The notes: generated by a model not told the origin, from the letters alone. A stretch of DNA of 64,000 nt from Wurfbainia villosa (GCA_025175895.1 CM046001.1:49475719-49539718); one strand, 5' to 3'; positions 10,136 through 21,930 are shown, counted from the stretch's first letter. Translations and numbers: made by a program.

Positions 10136-11348
10136 TGTTGGGAAGGATCGAAACGGCCGGCTAGAGGGGGGTGAATAGCCCTCGAACGTTGGATGTCGGT
10201 ATTTGCTCATCTACAAAGAGATTAGCGCAACGGAAACAATAAAGCAAGACAAGAAAATATAAATACAATAAAACAAACGCTAACACGATGGTGTAACGTG
10301 ATTCACAGCTACGCCGCTAATCCACGGTCCCCGATTCGTCCTCGGTGAATCACTCCGCCAAAACCAATCCACTAATGGTCTCTCCTTTGCACCAAGCTAG
10401 GTGGAGGTAACCTTTACAACCAAGATCACTCTTCTTATAATAAGATTGAAGTAAAGACAAGTAAGAAGAGTTTAAAGCTTGTGGAGCACTAGGAAGATCG
10501 CTTAGAGCATAAACATTAGCCTCTCAAAGGCTCACACCCTCTCTTTTTATAGAGAGGGTTGATTTCTTCCCGTTGGCCGCCACTCATTGCCGATCACGCC
10601 TTGGCGATCTGCCACTACTGACGGCCTCCGAACACGTCGGATCCCGACCGTTGTAGTCCAACGGAACTCTTGGCAGTCGACTGATGGACCTCACCGATCG
10701 CGCTTCCTAGTCGATCGCCCGGCTACGAGCGGTTCTGTGCCCGCGACATCCTCTGGCAGTCGACTGCTGGGCATAAACCCATCAGTCGGATACCAGTCGA
10801 ACACACTCGACTCAGAGCAGTCGACTGCCATTACATGGCAGTCGACTGGTGCCGTGTGAAACTCAAACTTAACATAAGTTTGAGCTTCCGGCGGTCGGGT
10901 AAACCTTAACCCTTGCGGTCAAGTCTCCGACACTCAGCCATTCGGCCAAGTTCACCTAATGAGCTACTTACATTTCACTCATTCTCTCATCTCACTCGAA
11001 GTCCCTCGCCGAAGCTCTCTTCGTTCGCGGCCACGTCCCTCGGCAGCATCAGGCGCACGGCTCTGCAATGCTCCTTCGCGTCTCTTGCCTTCGAAGTCTG
11101 CTTCCTTGGCTTCACTTCAAGTCATCTCGTCTGGCGGTCCCTCGGATGCTCCAAGCGCACGGCTTCCGCAAAGTCATCCTTCACCGACTCAAGGACCGAG
11201 GTTGTGAGGGTGAACCCGCCAAGGCTCCATGTGCGAATTACTAAGTCCTGCAAGACTCCAACGCACATATCAAATAAAAATATCATCCTAACTTAAACCC
11301 TTTGCCACACACATCAAAACCTTATCATGGCAAGAGATTGCCCTAACA
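10136..11348 (-). mobile_element. Solo LTR J, minus strand
   Basis: 1213 bp bounded by TGTTGGG (10136) and CCCTAACA (11348) and flanked by perfect GAGTC duplications (10131-10135 and 11349-11353). Read on the minus strand it starts TGTTAGGGC, has CAGTCGACTG palindromes, a TATA box and the 'ctattcaccccc' end, like the LTR of P at 56262-57152. There is no interior and no second LTR, so this is the product of LTR-LTR recombination. It lies inside the gag of relic I. Confidence 0.92.
10541..10551 (-). promoter_or_regulatory. TATA box of solo LTR J
   Basis: On the minus strand this reads TATAAAAAGAG within CTCTCTATAAAAAGAGAGGG. The same sequence is on the plus strand in fragment P at 56738-56755, which supports the family link and the orientation. 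Confidence 0.65.
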
Positions 11349-11374
11349 GAGTCCAATTTGGATCTAGACGATGA

Positions 11375-12742
11375 TGTGAGTGAAACATATTGGATTTTAG
11401 GAGTAGTTTTCGCTCACATCTCATTACATTTTATGTTAGTTTCATGCATATGTTACTTTATTTTGTACGCATTTCCTATTTTCTGGTTCGGAGGTATGCT
11501 CTTTGTACTTTTGGGCGCATGTTAGCATTTCGGGAGAAAAAGATGCACTTTCAGAGCAAAAGATGGATATTTTGCAGCTAGACGCAGAGTGGGACATGGC
11601 CAGGGCGTGTGGCTACACATGGCCATGTCCAATGGGCTAGATCATCCAACTTAGGGCCGCACACGACCTGGTCGTGTGGAAACACACGACCGTGTGGCAG
11701 CCCTCCAGATTTGCGCGACTAGGGTTTTTTCGGATTTTGCAGCGGTCCAAGGTGATGTCTATATAAGGATGGCTCTGCCCAAACCCTGGGGAGGAAGCAC
11801 GACGGCGAGGATGGCATGCCGCAACCCTAAAAAGCTTCGGGAACTCGCAACAGGGAGGAGGAACGCCGCCGGAGGTCCACACCTTGCACTTCAACGCCGG
11901 AGAGAAAACCACAAAAGCATTGTAATCCATTGTTCCTGCATTTTATTCCTTATGTATTCGAACATAAACATGCTTTGTGATTCTTCCTTCATATACATGG
12001 AGTAGCTCTTTCGATTCTAGGATTAGGGAGTAGCTTGTGTGCACATTACAATGTTGGTTCATGTTAAATTTTGCCTTTGAGTTTAATTTGACAATTGGTA
12101 GTTGTTTTTTACTTTATCTATGTGTATTTGGTTTTCTACCTGCTGTGCTTAGGAGATACGAGGGGTGGCAGGCCTCGTATCTAAGATTTAGGGGATTTTA
12201 TACAAGGGACCTAGGGGTAAACCTGATCTCCTGTAACTGTGGGTAGAAGGATGCGATGGAACCGGACATGGTTCATCATAGGGATTGATTCGGCATCCTC
12301 GTACCGTCTATCCCATCCTTCTAGGCGGAGATAGCTCTCGGTAGATGTTGTGGCTCTTCGGGAGAGTGTATGATGTCCCTTCCACAAAACCATAGCTAAA
12401 CGTCTAGACAACGCCAATTGACAGCATTGTTTTGTGACACACAAGCGAAACCGAAGTCCTAGAATCACTTTTGAAGACCTCGGCACACTCCCTTCCTCCT
12501 CCGTGTGACACCGTATAGAGTATAGTCCACTGACAGCCCTCACAAGTCAAAACCTCTTAGAGTTTACGTCCGAACAATTTAAACCACTGAACGTACCGAT
12601 ATTCGAGTCCCAGTCCCTATGGAATCGATAATCTTTTATTACTTGATGACATCCGTGCACTTGCGGGTGTTGAGCGCGAGTGCGTGCTTCGAGTCCTCGA
12701 TGGCCTCCGTCGCTAGATTTGAGGTTGCGATCGGGTGCATCA
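11375..12742 (+). repeat. 5' LTR of Athila element F
   Basis: 1368 bp from TGTGAGTGAAAC to GGGTGCATCA, 6 bp before the PBS. The start is repeated at 21633 (TGTGAGCGAAAC). It contains near-palindromic runs built on CACACGACC/GGTCGTGTG and ACACGGCCGTGT-like motifs (11598-11698) and a TATA box TATATAA at 11760. Confidence 0.88.
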
Positions 12743-12748
12743 AGTTTT

Positions 12749-12766
12749 TGGCACCGTTGTCGGGGA
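12749..12766 (+). other. Primer binding site of element F (Asp-tRNA type)
   Basis: TGGCACCGTTGTCGGGGA is two changes from the TGGCGCCGTTGCCGGGGA site typical of plant Athila elements, which is complementary to tRNA-Asp. It follows the LTR end after a short 'agtttt' spacer, as is usual in Athila. Confidence 0.88.
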
Positions 12767-12960
12767 CTGATCGATTCGATATCGAATCGAACGGTGGAAA
12801 ATTATATCATACTTAGGATTAGATTTATTTACTTACTTTATTTTATTTCTAGTTTGCTTTATTTACTTTAGTCTTATATCTTCCATATTTAGATTTAGTT
12901 TTTAATTTTTTTTATTTTAGTAGTAGTTGTTTTTATTTCCTTTTTGCATCTTAGATTTTA

Positions 12961-14145
12961 TTGGCTATATTGTTTTATTTTCTTCTTTTAGAATTAGTCA
13001 GCACTCCTAATTTTTTTGGCTTGGTTCTTCATATGCTTAGACGCTTAGGATTGGAAGGCCTAATTCAGATCGACTTAGAAATCGAGCGAACCTTTCATCG
13101 CCGGAGAGCAGAGCAGCGAAGGATACAAGATCAAGCCGCATCCGAAGTGAACATAGGTAGTCGACCTCTGCGGGACTACACAACTCCTAGTGCTAGAGGA
13201 TTTAGGCCGAGTATAGCTGGACCATCTATTTCGACAAATAACTTTGAGCTGAAACCGACACTTATACATATGGTCCAGCAGAGTCAATTCGGGGGAGCTA
13301 CGACTGAAGACCCGAACCGGCACCTTGAGGCATTTCTTGAAATCTGCTTGACAATGAAAATGAACGGAGTCCCTTCTGACACGATCTGCCTGAGCCTATT
13401 CCCATTCTCACTGTGGGATAAGGCTAAGGCATGGCTTCACTCCTTACCTGCGGGGAGCATCACTACATGGGAGCAATGTGAGCAGCAGTTTCTGAACAAA
13501 TACTTCCCACCAAGCAAGACTGCTCACATGTGCCATCTCATCACGAGCTTTCGCCAGAAGGAGGGGGAGTCCTTATTCGAAGCTTGGGATCGCTACAAGG
13601 GGCTACTCTACCAATGCCCCACCACGGACTGGAGAGGTGGCTGGTGATCCACATCTTCTACAATGGGATCGCATACGCCATGAAGATGTCCCTGGATTCT
13701 ACTGTAGGAGGATCACTGATGAATAAGACCATAGAGGAAGCAGAGGAGCTAATAGAAGAGGTGGCCCAGAACCACCATCAATGGGCTTCCGAACGTGGTC
13801 AACCTACGCCTGCAGCGGGACGATACACTGTCAACTCCATGGACCACCTGGCAGCAAGGATGAACGCGCTCAGTAGATGATTCGAATCTTTGAATCCTTC
13901 ATCTGCATGCACGGCCATTGACTTTGGAGAGGGAGCGGTAGTGTATTGAGAGGACCACTATAGAGGGCAAGGAACCTCAGAGGAGCAGATTGAGCATATT
14001 GACGTGGTTGGGGACTACGACCAAAGGCCCAACAACCCATACTCCAATACCTACAATCCCGGATGGAGGAATCACCCAAATTTCTCCTATAAGAATAACT
14101 CATGAAACTCACAACCATCAGGGGGGTATGGGCAGCAGCAGGGCA
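12961..14145 (+). pseudogene. gag: Athila gag of element F, frameshifted
   Basis: Gypsy-class capsid protein. The first frame (from the ATG at 12961) carries the Athila core: NFELKPTLIHMVQQSQFGG, then EDPNRHLEAFLEIC, LFPFSLWDKAKAWLHSLP and a TTWEQCEQQFLNKYFPPSK stretch. Near 13610 the reading shifts to another frame (HHGLERWLVIHIFYNGI), which is open to the TGA at 13878. After that stop the same frame still reads NPYSNTYNPGWRNHPNF near 14030. A second shift near 14145 returns to the first frame. Because of these shifts and stops no full gag can be made. The family match is strong. Confidence 0.85.
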
Positions 14146-14979
14146 CAGATGTCCAGACTGGAATTGATGATGAAGAACTTCATAGCTACCCAAACTAAGG
14201 CCAATGAGAAATTTCATCACCAACATCAGAAGTCTGAAGAATCACTCAAGGACTTGAAGGCCATCGTTGACGGCCTTGCAAGTCACACTAGGATGTTGGA
14301 GACGCAAGTGGCCCAGATAGCCCAAACCGTGTCGCAACATGTGAAGAGCTCTCCGGTGAGTCAAGCTAAAGAGGAAGGAGTGGGGCAGAGTAGCAAATTC
14401 GCCAAGGGGTGTGGAGCCATGATTACCACCCTACCTGACCAAGCTGAAATTGAAGAGAAGATTCCACTACAGCTTGAGGACCCCGGTGAGTTTGTTATCC
14501 CCTGCTCAATTTATGGGGAGAGCTTCGATGAAGCCTTATGCGACTTGGGGTCATCAGTCAGTGTGATGCCCTACGCATACTATCTGAAGATGGGACTGAG
14601 CGGGCTCCAACTAGTGAATCTTGGTATTTATATGGGGGATGATTCAGTCAAGGAGCCCGTTGGCATGCTACCACACGTGCCTGTGGTTATTGAGGATTTC
14701 GTAATACCCACGGACTTCATCATACTGGACACAGGACCCAATCCCCAGAATCCCATCATTCTGGGAAGGCCTTTTCTGGCAACTGCAGGGGCGTGCATAG
14801 ACGTGAAGGCACACCAGATCTCCCTGGAGGTAGATGGGGAGATTATCCTCTTCAGCCTTTCGGAGCACCGAGCCCCCTACCTCGACGGCTTCACATTTAG
14901 CAGAATGAAGCCGGAACCGCCAGATGAAGCTTTCGAGATGGATGAATGGAGGTTCACTGAACCTCCAGAGCCGAGTTGA
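14146..14979 (+). pseudogene. Athila gag C-terminus and aspartic protease of element F
   Basis: This frame reopens within the open frame that begins at 13990. A heptad-like, Gln/Lys-rich segment (SRLELMMKNFI and downstream) is followed by the retropepsin domain: CDLGSSVSVMPY replaces the usual D-S/T-G active-site loop with D-L-G, and PTDFIILDTG and IILGRPFLATAGACID form the second half. The protein ends at TGA 14977-14979, where in complete Athila elements reverse transcriptase would follow. The D-L-G variant occurs in some plant Athila proteases, so I do not take it as proof of inactivity. Confidence 0.85.
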
Positions 14980-15395
14980 TAGTGGAGTGTGATCGAGCTA
15001 AATGACCTTAAACAAAGCACTTCTTGGGAGGCAACCCAAGTTTAGTTTTAGATTTCCCTTTAATTGTATTGCATGCATTCATTTAATTTTAGTTTTGATT
15101 TCCATCTCATTTAGAGTTAGGACTAGAAAAGAACTTAGCTAGGCAAAAATAAAATCCATATTAACCTACACGACGAAATGTATGGGAAAATTCGAACCCT
15201 AACGCAAAACGGGGAGAGAAATGGTGACACATGGTCTGGTCGTGTGTTTTTCCACGGTCGTTCCTGATCGACCTGAGGCGCACACGGCCGTGTCGCGCGA
15301 GGTTAAAAGGGGTGAGCCGTGTATTTTCACCCCACTTGCGCCGTGTGCTTCGAATGCTCTTGACTTAGCCATGTGGTTTCGTCTTCCCCACCATC
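14980..15395 (+). other. Noncoding junction of element F where pol is missing
   Basis: It starts shortly after the protease stop with 'cttcttgggaggcaaccc' (15021-15038), a phrase I associate with the region after pol in Athila-type elements. At 15225-15310 it has the same CGTGT/ACACG palindromic motifs as the F LTR (ACACGGCCGTGT at about 15284). The block between protease and 3' ORF was probably lost in an ancestor. It ends at target duplication CCATC (15391-15395) of solo LTR G. Confidence 0.65.
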
Positions 15396-16276
15396 TGTAA
15401 CGCCCGCAAAATTTTAAACTATGCAAAGTAATTATATAGGTTTTAAGGCCATAAAAGGTTTAAAATAAAATAAAATAAAATAATGGTTATAGGTAGGATT
15501 TGAACCCTGAACCTCCTAATAGGGAGGTAGCCTTGACACCACTAGACCCTAGGATAATTTATGGATAAGATATATATAGAATGTACAAGACCATAGGATG
15601 ATTCATGGATAAGATATATAAAGAATATACAAAGAATATAGATGGGAAGGATGAAGAGTGTTCATTCCCTAGGTATTAAAGAGGAGAATTAAGAGAAGAG
15701 AGGAAGTAAAACCCCACTTTCCTTCTTCATTCTCCTTCTTCCTCATCCTTGGCCGAATTCCCCATTTCCCTTCCTTCCTTTTTCATCCCAAGCTCTAGAA
15801 ATTTTATAAAAAAATTTGTATGATTATAGGGACTTTATGTGGGCTCTTTCAAAAAATAAAAGAAAAGGAGCCAAAAATGATGCAAGGCCTAGGAATTGAA
15901 CCCCAAACCTCTAGAGATAGCCAAGCCCTATAGATGCATCCACTAACCAGAAGCCCAACAAGAATGTATTGTTAGAAGAACATGGGAAATTATAGTTAGA
16001 GGTAAAGGAGATGAAGGGACTCTTCAAGTGAATAAATAGGGGGAATGAGGGGGCATGAGTTACAAAGTTTATTTTCTCCTCTTCTCTTCTTCTTCCTCAC
16101 CGAATCCTAGAGCTCTCCCTCTCCATTTTCATCCCTTGGCCGAAACTCATCCAAGCAAGAAGCAAGGGCTAGGTTTTGGTTCCTTAGGTCATCTTCCCAC
16201 TACAAGCAAAGCGAATGATGTAAGTATCCCTCACCTGCATACGAGTAGCTACCAGTTGATCGTTTTGTGTAGAAAT

Positions 16277-17340
16277 CACCAAGATCCATTCGGCCAAGCC
16301 ATGTTTTTTTTAAGGTTTCAATGAAGTTCTATGCTATGTTTTGTAACTATATGATGATGTTAGGATTTAAAATGGATTAGGACAAAAGTTAACCCTAATA
16401 GCCACCAAGATCCATTCGGCCAAGCCATGTTTTTAAGGTTTCTATGCTATGTTTTGTAACTATATGATGATGTTAGGATTTAAAATGGATTAGGACAAAA
16501 GTTAACCCTAATAGCCACCAAGATCCATTCGGCCAAGCCATGTTTTTAAGGTTTCTATGCTATGTTTTGTAACTATATGATGATGTTAGGATTTAAAATG
16601 GATTAGGACAAAAGTTAACCCTAATAGCCACCAAGATCCATTCGGCCAAGCCATGTTTTTAAGGTTTCTATGCTATGTTTTGTAACTATATGATGATGTT
16701 AGGATTTAAAATGGATTAGGACAAAAGTTAACCCTAATAGCCACCAAGATCCATTCGGCCAAGCCATGTTTTTAAGGTTTCTATGCTATGTTTTGTAACT
16801 ATATGATGATGTTAGGATTTAAAATGGATTAGGTCAAAAGTTAACCCTAAAAGCCAACAAGGACCATTCGGCCACCCCTATATTTTGATGATTCAATGAA
16901 GCTTTATTCCATGTTTTGTATGCTTATGATGTTGTTAGTAGGTTAATTGAATTAGGGTAAAGGACTAGCCCTAAAAACCTATAAGGACATTCGGCCACCC
17001 CTATATTGTGGTGATTCAATGAAGCTTTATTCCATGTTTTGTATGCTTATGATGTGGTTAGTATGTTAAATGAAATAGGTTAAAAAGATAACCCTAGAAA
17101 CCCCTATGGACCATTCGGCCATCATGTATTTTTGGGTGATTAAATGAAGTTTAATTCATGTTCTATATGCAAATGAAGTTGTTGTTGTGCAAATGAATTA
17201 GGTTAAAAGATAACCTTAGAAACCCCTATGGACCATTCGGCCATCATGTATTTTTGGGTGATTAAATTAAGTTTTAATTCAAGTTTTATATGCATATGAA
17301 GTTGTTGTTATGTTAAATGAATTAGGTTAACATGTGTTTT
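16277..17340 (+). repeat. Nine-unit tandem array inside LTR G
   Basis: The core ATTCGGCC occurs at 16288, 16414, 16527, 16640, 16753, 16866, 16989, 17113 and 17234. The spacing is exactly 113 bp for the units between 16414 and 16866 and 121-126 bp elsewhere. The 113-bp units are nearly identical, which indicates recent amplification; outer units are diverged. The E 3' LTR has only four such cores (53632, 53756, 53881, 54030). Confidence 0.93.
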
Positions 17341-17734
17341 ATGTTGGGTGAATTCATGTTGACTTGTGATATTAAATGATGCTAGATGAAGATAATATGC
17401 CTTAGGTTAGTGTTTACTTACTCTTGATGCCTTGCCTTATGCCATGCTTATGTGTATGTGATATTTAAGATATGTTATGAAATGGAATACGATAAGATTA
17501 TGAAATGAAACAAAATGATATGTTCACGAAATGAATATGATATGATGATGAAATGAAGAATGATATGTTATGAAATGAAGTATGGTATGTTTATGAAATG
17601 AAAGATGATATGTTCATGAAGTGAAGCATGATATGTTATGAAATGAAGTATGCTATGTTGCGAAATGAAATAAGCTATGTTATAAAATAAGCATATAAGT
17701 ATTTTACCTTCTGCATGGCTTGTACCAAGACCTT

Positions 17735-17995
17735 AACAAGGTCCAAGAAGGGATGGGCTCCTAAGATGCCCTAGGTCGATGGAATAAGACTCGGGCCTAG
17801 GATGGGCCTCTATGTATGATTGCCCCTAGGTTGATGGAATAAGACTCGGGCCTAGTACGGGATGGGCTCCAAGATGCCCTAGGTCGATGGAGTAAGACTC
17901 GGGCCTAGGATGAGCTTCTACGCTATGACGATTGCCCTAGGTCGACGGACTAAGATCAGGCCTAGTAACCTAGTAGGTTCGAGACTTGCTACCTC
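17735..17995 (+). repeat. Short tandem repeats 'cctaggtcgatggaataagac' type in LTR G
   Basis: Four imperfect units of roughly 60-70 bp, each with 'ctaggt(c/t)gatgga', 'taagactcgggcctag' and a 'gatgggc' run. The copied block at 46310-46520 lacks one unit; the E 3' LTR has four. Confidence 0.8.
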
Positions 17996-18119
17996 GGGCC
18001 TATTTAGGGATCTTGCTTATGATAATGAAGAAGTGGTACAATGTCGGACCCAAATATGTTGAGATTTATGTTGACGTACCTATAATATATGTTTTCAAAA
18101 GCATCCTGCATATGTTACA

Positions 18120-18540
18120 TGATTAGATTGTTATGTTCACATGCTATGTTGATATGTTACATATGATGTATGTTATGTTTGATATGCCATGTTTATGCCA
18201 CTATGTTACATATGATGTATGTTATGTTTGATATGTCATGTTTATGCCACTATGTTACATATGATGTATGTTATGTTTGATATGTCATACATATATGTTG
18301 TATGTTATGTTGATTTGCTATGTTACGTATGTTATATGTTATGTTTGATTAAGTCATATATTTACATGATATGCTGCTATGTTATAGATGATACATGTTA
18401 TGCTGCCATGTTATGGATGATACATGTTGTGTTTACTCACGTTACTTATGCTATATGTTAAGTTGATTACGCCATGTATGTTACATGTTATATTGCTTAT
18501 ATGTTATGAATGTTACATGCCATGATTAATGTCGATGTAT
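18120..18540 (+). repeat. ATGTTA-rich tandem repeats in LTR G
   Basis: Tandem and dispersed units of 'tgttacatatgatgtatg' plus 'ttatgtttgatatgccatg' type, about 45-50 bp each. They are homologous to the cleaner 43-bp array of the E 3' LTR (54905-55325). Confidence 0.75.
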
Positions 18541-19132
18541 GGTTTTTGTGAGTAGGACAGGATCTTACTAAGCCTATGTGCTTATAGTTTATCTTTCCCT
18601 CGTACTGCAGATAAGGGTAAGGGATGGATAAACTAAAGGGAGCAGCAGGAGGGGCCAAATGTGTGTGGTAGTGGCATGGTGGAGAAGATCCGTTAGGTCT
18701 ATATATATATGTTTACCTATGATGATGATGTCTATGGATGTCCTTACTTATGTCTCCTTATGATGATGATGTTTAAGAACTTGAACTAAGCACTAAGTAT
18801 CTATATATGTTATGATGCATGCTCTATGTTAATAAGAAGAAGTAAAGAAGAAGTAAGAAGTATCTATATATGTTATGATGCATGCTCTATGTTAAGAAGA
18901 AAAAGTATATATATATATGTCAATGCATGTTTATGTTTTAAAAGAAAAAAAAATATGTCTAAAGTCTTCCGCTGTAAGAAGTACGAAATATGTATAAAGT
19001 CTTCCACTGTAAGTAATGTATGTATGTACGGTCGCGTCACGCGCCGCCCCTCCGGATTCTGGTCCCAAAAAGGGCGGGCGTGACACCATCTAGAAGCACT
19101 TTTAACCTCAGAGGAAGCCAAAAGAAGAAAGG

Positions 19133-20675
19133 ATGAGGAGGACCAAGCATGTAGCACCTCGATTCGGTGCTTCGGAGCGACGAACAAGGAGAGTCGACGC
19201 CCCTCAAGCTCCGGAGGAGGGTAACACCCTACCCACTCTTCTTTTTCACAATAATGAACATAGAGATAGATATAATATGCTTTCTACTCGTAAACTCACT
19301 ACTACTAGGTACTTTGATGAAGATTTGCTAGAGTCTTTAGGGTTGTTGGGTGATATTCAAGCCCTATTTGCAAAAATGGAGTGGGAAGAGATGATGGGAA
19401 TAAGACACCCAACCTACCCTAGGATAGTTCTAGAATTTTTGAGTTCCTTAGAGGCGGAAATTTTAACAGGTAGAGAGAGCGAGGAGTGTATGATAACTTT
19501 TAGGCTTTTTAACATTGAGCATGAGTGGACCCTTCACCAATGGAACTCATGCTTTGGCTTGCCGAGTGGAGGAGAGAGAAGAATCCATATTGGGTTCAAC
19601 TCTCGGGTATTTTGGACCGAGTTGATGAGAGAGCACGCTTATGACCCTTTTAGGGCCAAAGCGTCGCGCCTCCAAAAACCCGTCTTCGATACCTCCATCG
19701 CATCATGGCCAGTACTATATTTGGTCGTGGGGAGAGTGACGGTGTAGTTAGAGCTAGCGAGCTACTTTGCCTCTGGGACATGCTGCAAGAAAGGAGTAGC
19801 ATCGATGTAGGGTCCCACTTCATCAGACACTTAGTGAAGATGGGCAAAGCAGCACGAGGGGAGATTAATGTGGGAGACCTACTTACCCACATTTGCCATA
19901 GGATAGGGTACGATTACACTGCATTAGAAAGTATAGAGGGGAGCCCTAGGATCGACCTAGGAGTGTGCATGGCCATGAAGATGATTGTGAGAGAAGGAGA
20001 CTCCTTATGCTTTGTAAGGAAACATCTGATGACCCTTAGGCTCCCTGACCCTGATTGTACCACCATCACTACACGCGCCAACTGGTGCTTGGACATGATA
20101 GTGGAGTCCCCTCCACAAGAGGGACCCTCCACATCGGTGCCCATCTCTCCACCTTTATATCACTCTCTCTCCAGTCCACACATACATAGGAGCCCACCTA
20201 GTCCACGCCGACATGAGTCTGCACCTGCACCACTACATTTTCCACCTTTGAGAAGGATGCAGGTATGTCAGCCTATGATTTCTCAGAGTTCCGATCGTGC
20301 CTCGACGACATATACACTGAGCAGCAGACGCAGAGGCAGCAATGGGAGGAGCAGAGCGCCTACATGTAGGCAGAGTTCCAGGGCTTCCGGGAGCATTTCC
20401 AGAGGGCTGAGGAGTTCTACGACGAGACCCACATATACTTCCAGGAGGAGGTTGCTCATCGCCAGGATGAGACTGCCTACCGCACGAAGATGCAACAACA
20501 CATGCATGCCCATCAGGCATAGTGGGCTAGGGAGGAGGAGCATTGAGCATCCGCTGCATCCACCAACTCCCAGATCAACCACATGTACATGTGACATCAG
20601 CGGCTCAGCAGCAGGTTCTCCCAGGATCCAGAGATGCCGAGGCTCCCAGACTTTCCACCTCGTCCACCATACTAG
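19133..20675 (+). pseudogene. 3' ORF of Athila element F (ORF1-like plant transposon protein), frameshifted
   Basis: The first frame (19133-19747) reads TRYFDEDLLESLGLLGDIQ, YPRIVLEFLSSLEAEI and TFRLFNIEHEWTLHQWNSCF. Near 19700 the frame shifts, and 19705 onward gives ASELLCLWDMLQERSSIDVG and GDLLTHICHRIGYDY. Near 20260 it moves to another frame with a Gln/Glu-rich, probably coiled-coil segment and ends PPRPPY at TAG 20673. I read it as the protein class annotated in plants as ATHILA ORF-1 or 'putative plant transposon protein'; its function is unknown. This assignment is from pattern memory. At least two frameshifts and one internal stop (near 20370) disable it. It is duplicated at 47659-49046. 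Confidence 0.6.
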
Positions 20676-21632
20676 AGGTATATTTTCATTTAAGTCTGGG
20701 GGGGACCCCAAAGTTTATTTTATTTTGTTTCCTAGTAGTAATTTTTTTTCTAGTATATTCATTCATTTATTCATGCATGGGTCGTTGAACTTCTTTCAGT
20801 ACTTAGTTTTTGTTATCTGTAAAGCTGCCTTAGTAGTATTTATAAAAAGTTGCTTACATGAGTTGTTCCCATAGGTAGCTCAACTTCATTTATCTCGTGG
20901 TATTTTATTTTATTCACTTTAATGAATGTTCTAGACTTACACTGGTTAGCTTTGTTTCTTTACACTTACACATGTCGAACATTCTGAAAGAGATAATCTA
21001 GTACATATCTAGTTATGATTCATCTCAGTAGTCTAGTACTTTGGAATTCATAGGTGACTCTAGGTTTAGCATTTTAGTTACTGGAGATGCTCGAATTGTG
21101 TAAGCCCATTTGGAAAAATCAAAATCCCAGTGAAAAAAAAAGAAAGAGAAAAGGATGAAAAAGAAAACAAGAAAAAAAAAGAGAGAGAAGAGAGAGATAG
21201 AAGATTATGAGGGATAAAAAAATAATTGTCGTGGGTGGAAATGGCTAGGTGCCCCTTTGAGACCGAGTTAGGTTACTGGGGAAACACCTACCAATTTCTC
21301 TTAATACTGAGCACGCCTTTGAGACTTTATACTATATCTAGGGAACGACCCTCGCTTTGGGCAAGTAAGTGCCTAAGAGCCGGAAACCTTAGAAAAGCTA
21401 TGGGGTGACAACTTAACTCACCATGGAACGGGCATCCCCTAAGAATGATTCGCTTAGCATGAGCACGAGGAGCTAACTTAGTGAATTTATAGAACATATT
21501 TATTCTGCTTTGATTGTAAATGCCACTTGATAAATTTAGTTATCATGCTAAGTATGGAATAATGTCTTTTTAAATTTCATGGTACTGAGGTTTGCTTGAG
21601 GACAAGCAAAGATTTAAGTCTGGGGGAAGTTA
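20676..21632 (+). other. 3' noncoding region of element F with polypurine tracts
   Basis: It opens with 'tttaagtctgggggggacc' (20689-20707), a polypurine-like run, and closes with 'tttaagtctgggggaagtta' (21613-21632) directly before the 3' LTR. The second run is the primer of plus-strand synthesis; the first looks like an internal copy. A purine-rich A/G tract lies at 21125-21220. No coding sequence seen. Confidence 0.7.
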
Positions 21633-21930
21633 TGTGAGCGAAACATATAGGGTTTTAGGAGTAGTTTTCGCTCACATCTCATTACATTTTATGTTAGTTT
21701 CATGCATATGTTACTTTATTTTGTACACATTTCCTATTTTCTGGTTCGGAGGTCTGCTCTTTGTACTTTTGGGTGCAGGTTAGCATTTTGGGAGAAAAAG
21801 GTGCACTTTCGAAGCAAAAGACGGACATTTTGCAGCTAGACGCAGAGTGGGACACGGCCAGGGCATGTGGCTACACACGGCCGTGTCCAATGGGCGAGAT
21901 CAGCCAACTTAGGGACGCACATGGCCTGGC
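21633..21930 (+). repeat. Truncated 3' LTR of Athila element F
   Basis: It matches 11375-11675 from TGTGAGCGAAAC to 'cacatggcctgg', then changes abruptly to the LTR of element O. More than 1 kb of this LTR and the right target duplication are missing, so the F/O border is a deletion junction rather than an insertion border. Confidence 0.82.

Larger units (their letters stand above)
15396..19085 (+). mobile_element. Solo LTR G (Tekay/Del-type chromovirus)
   Basis: 3690 bp from TGTAACGCCCGC to GGGCGTGACA, flanked by perfect CCATC duplications (15391-15395 and 19086-19090). The ends and much of the body match the LTRs of element E (52977-56256), whose pol is a Tekay/Del-type gypsy. There is no PBS or interior, so it is a solo LTR. 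It is longer than the E 3' LTR mainly because of a nine-unit internal array. It sits between the protease and the 3' ORF of Athila element F. Confidence 0.92.
11375..21930 (+). mobile_element. Element F: non-autonomous Athila (Ty3/gypsy) with nested solo LTR
   Basis: It has a full 5' LTR (11375-12742), an Asp-tRNA type PBS, an Athila gag, an aspartic protease, a second ORF region near the 3' end, a polypurine tract and the first 298 bp of a 3' LTR (21633-21930), where it is truncated against element O. Reverse transcriptase, RNase H and integrase are absent: the protease is followed by a conserved-looking noncoding junction and then by the 3' ORF. A 3.69-kb Tekay-like solo LTR (G) splits the interior at 15396-19085. 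Insertion was into the gag of relic I; GATGA at 11370-11374 is the likely left target duplication, whose partner is lost. Confidence 0.88.

Noticed and set aside
18219..18461. Frame of 80 codons, Cys/Tyr/Met-rich (copy at 46747-46992)
   Set aside because: Translation of the ATGTTA-rich tandem repeats of the Tekay LTR; no gene.
19650..19892. Antisense frames over the Athila 3' ORF (also 20233-20711 and the copies in element E)
   Set aside because: Mirror images of the real ORF with no domain of their own.
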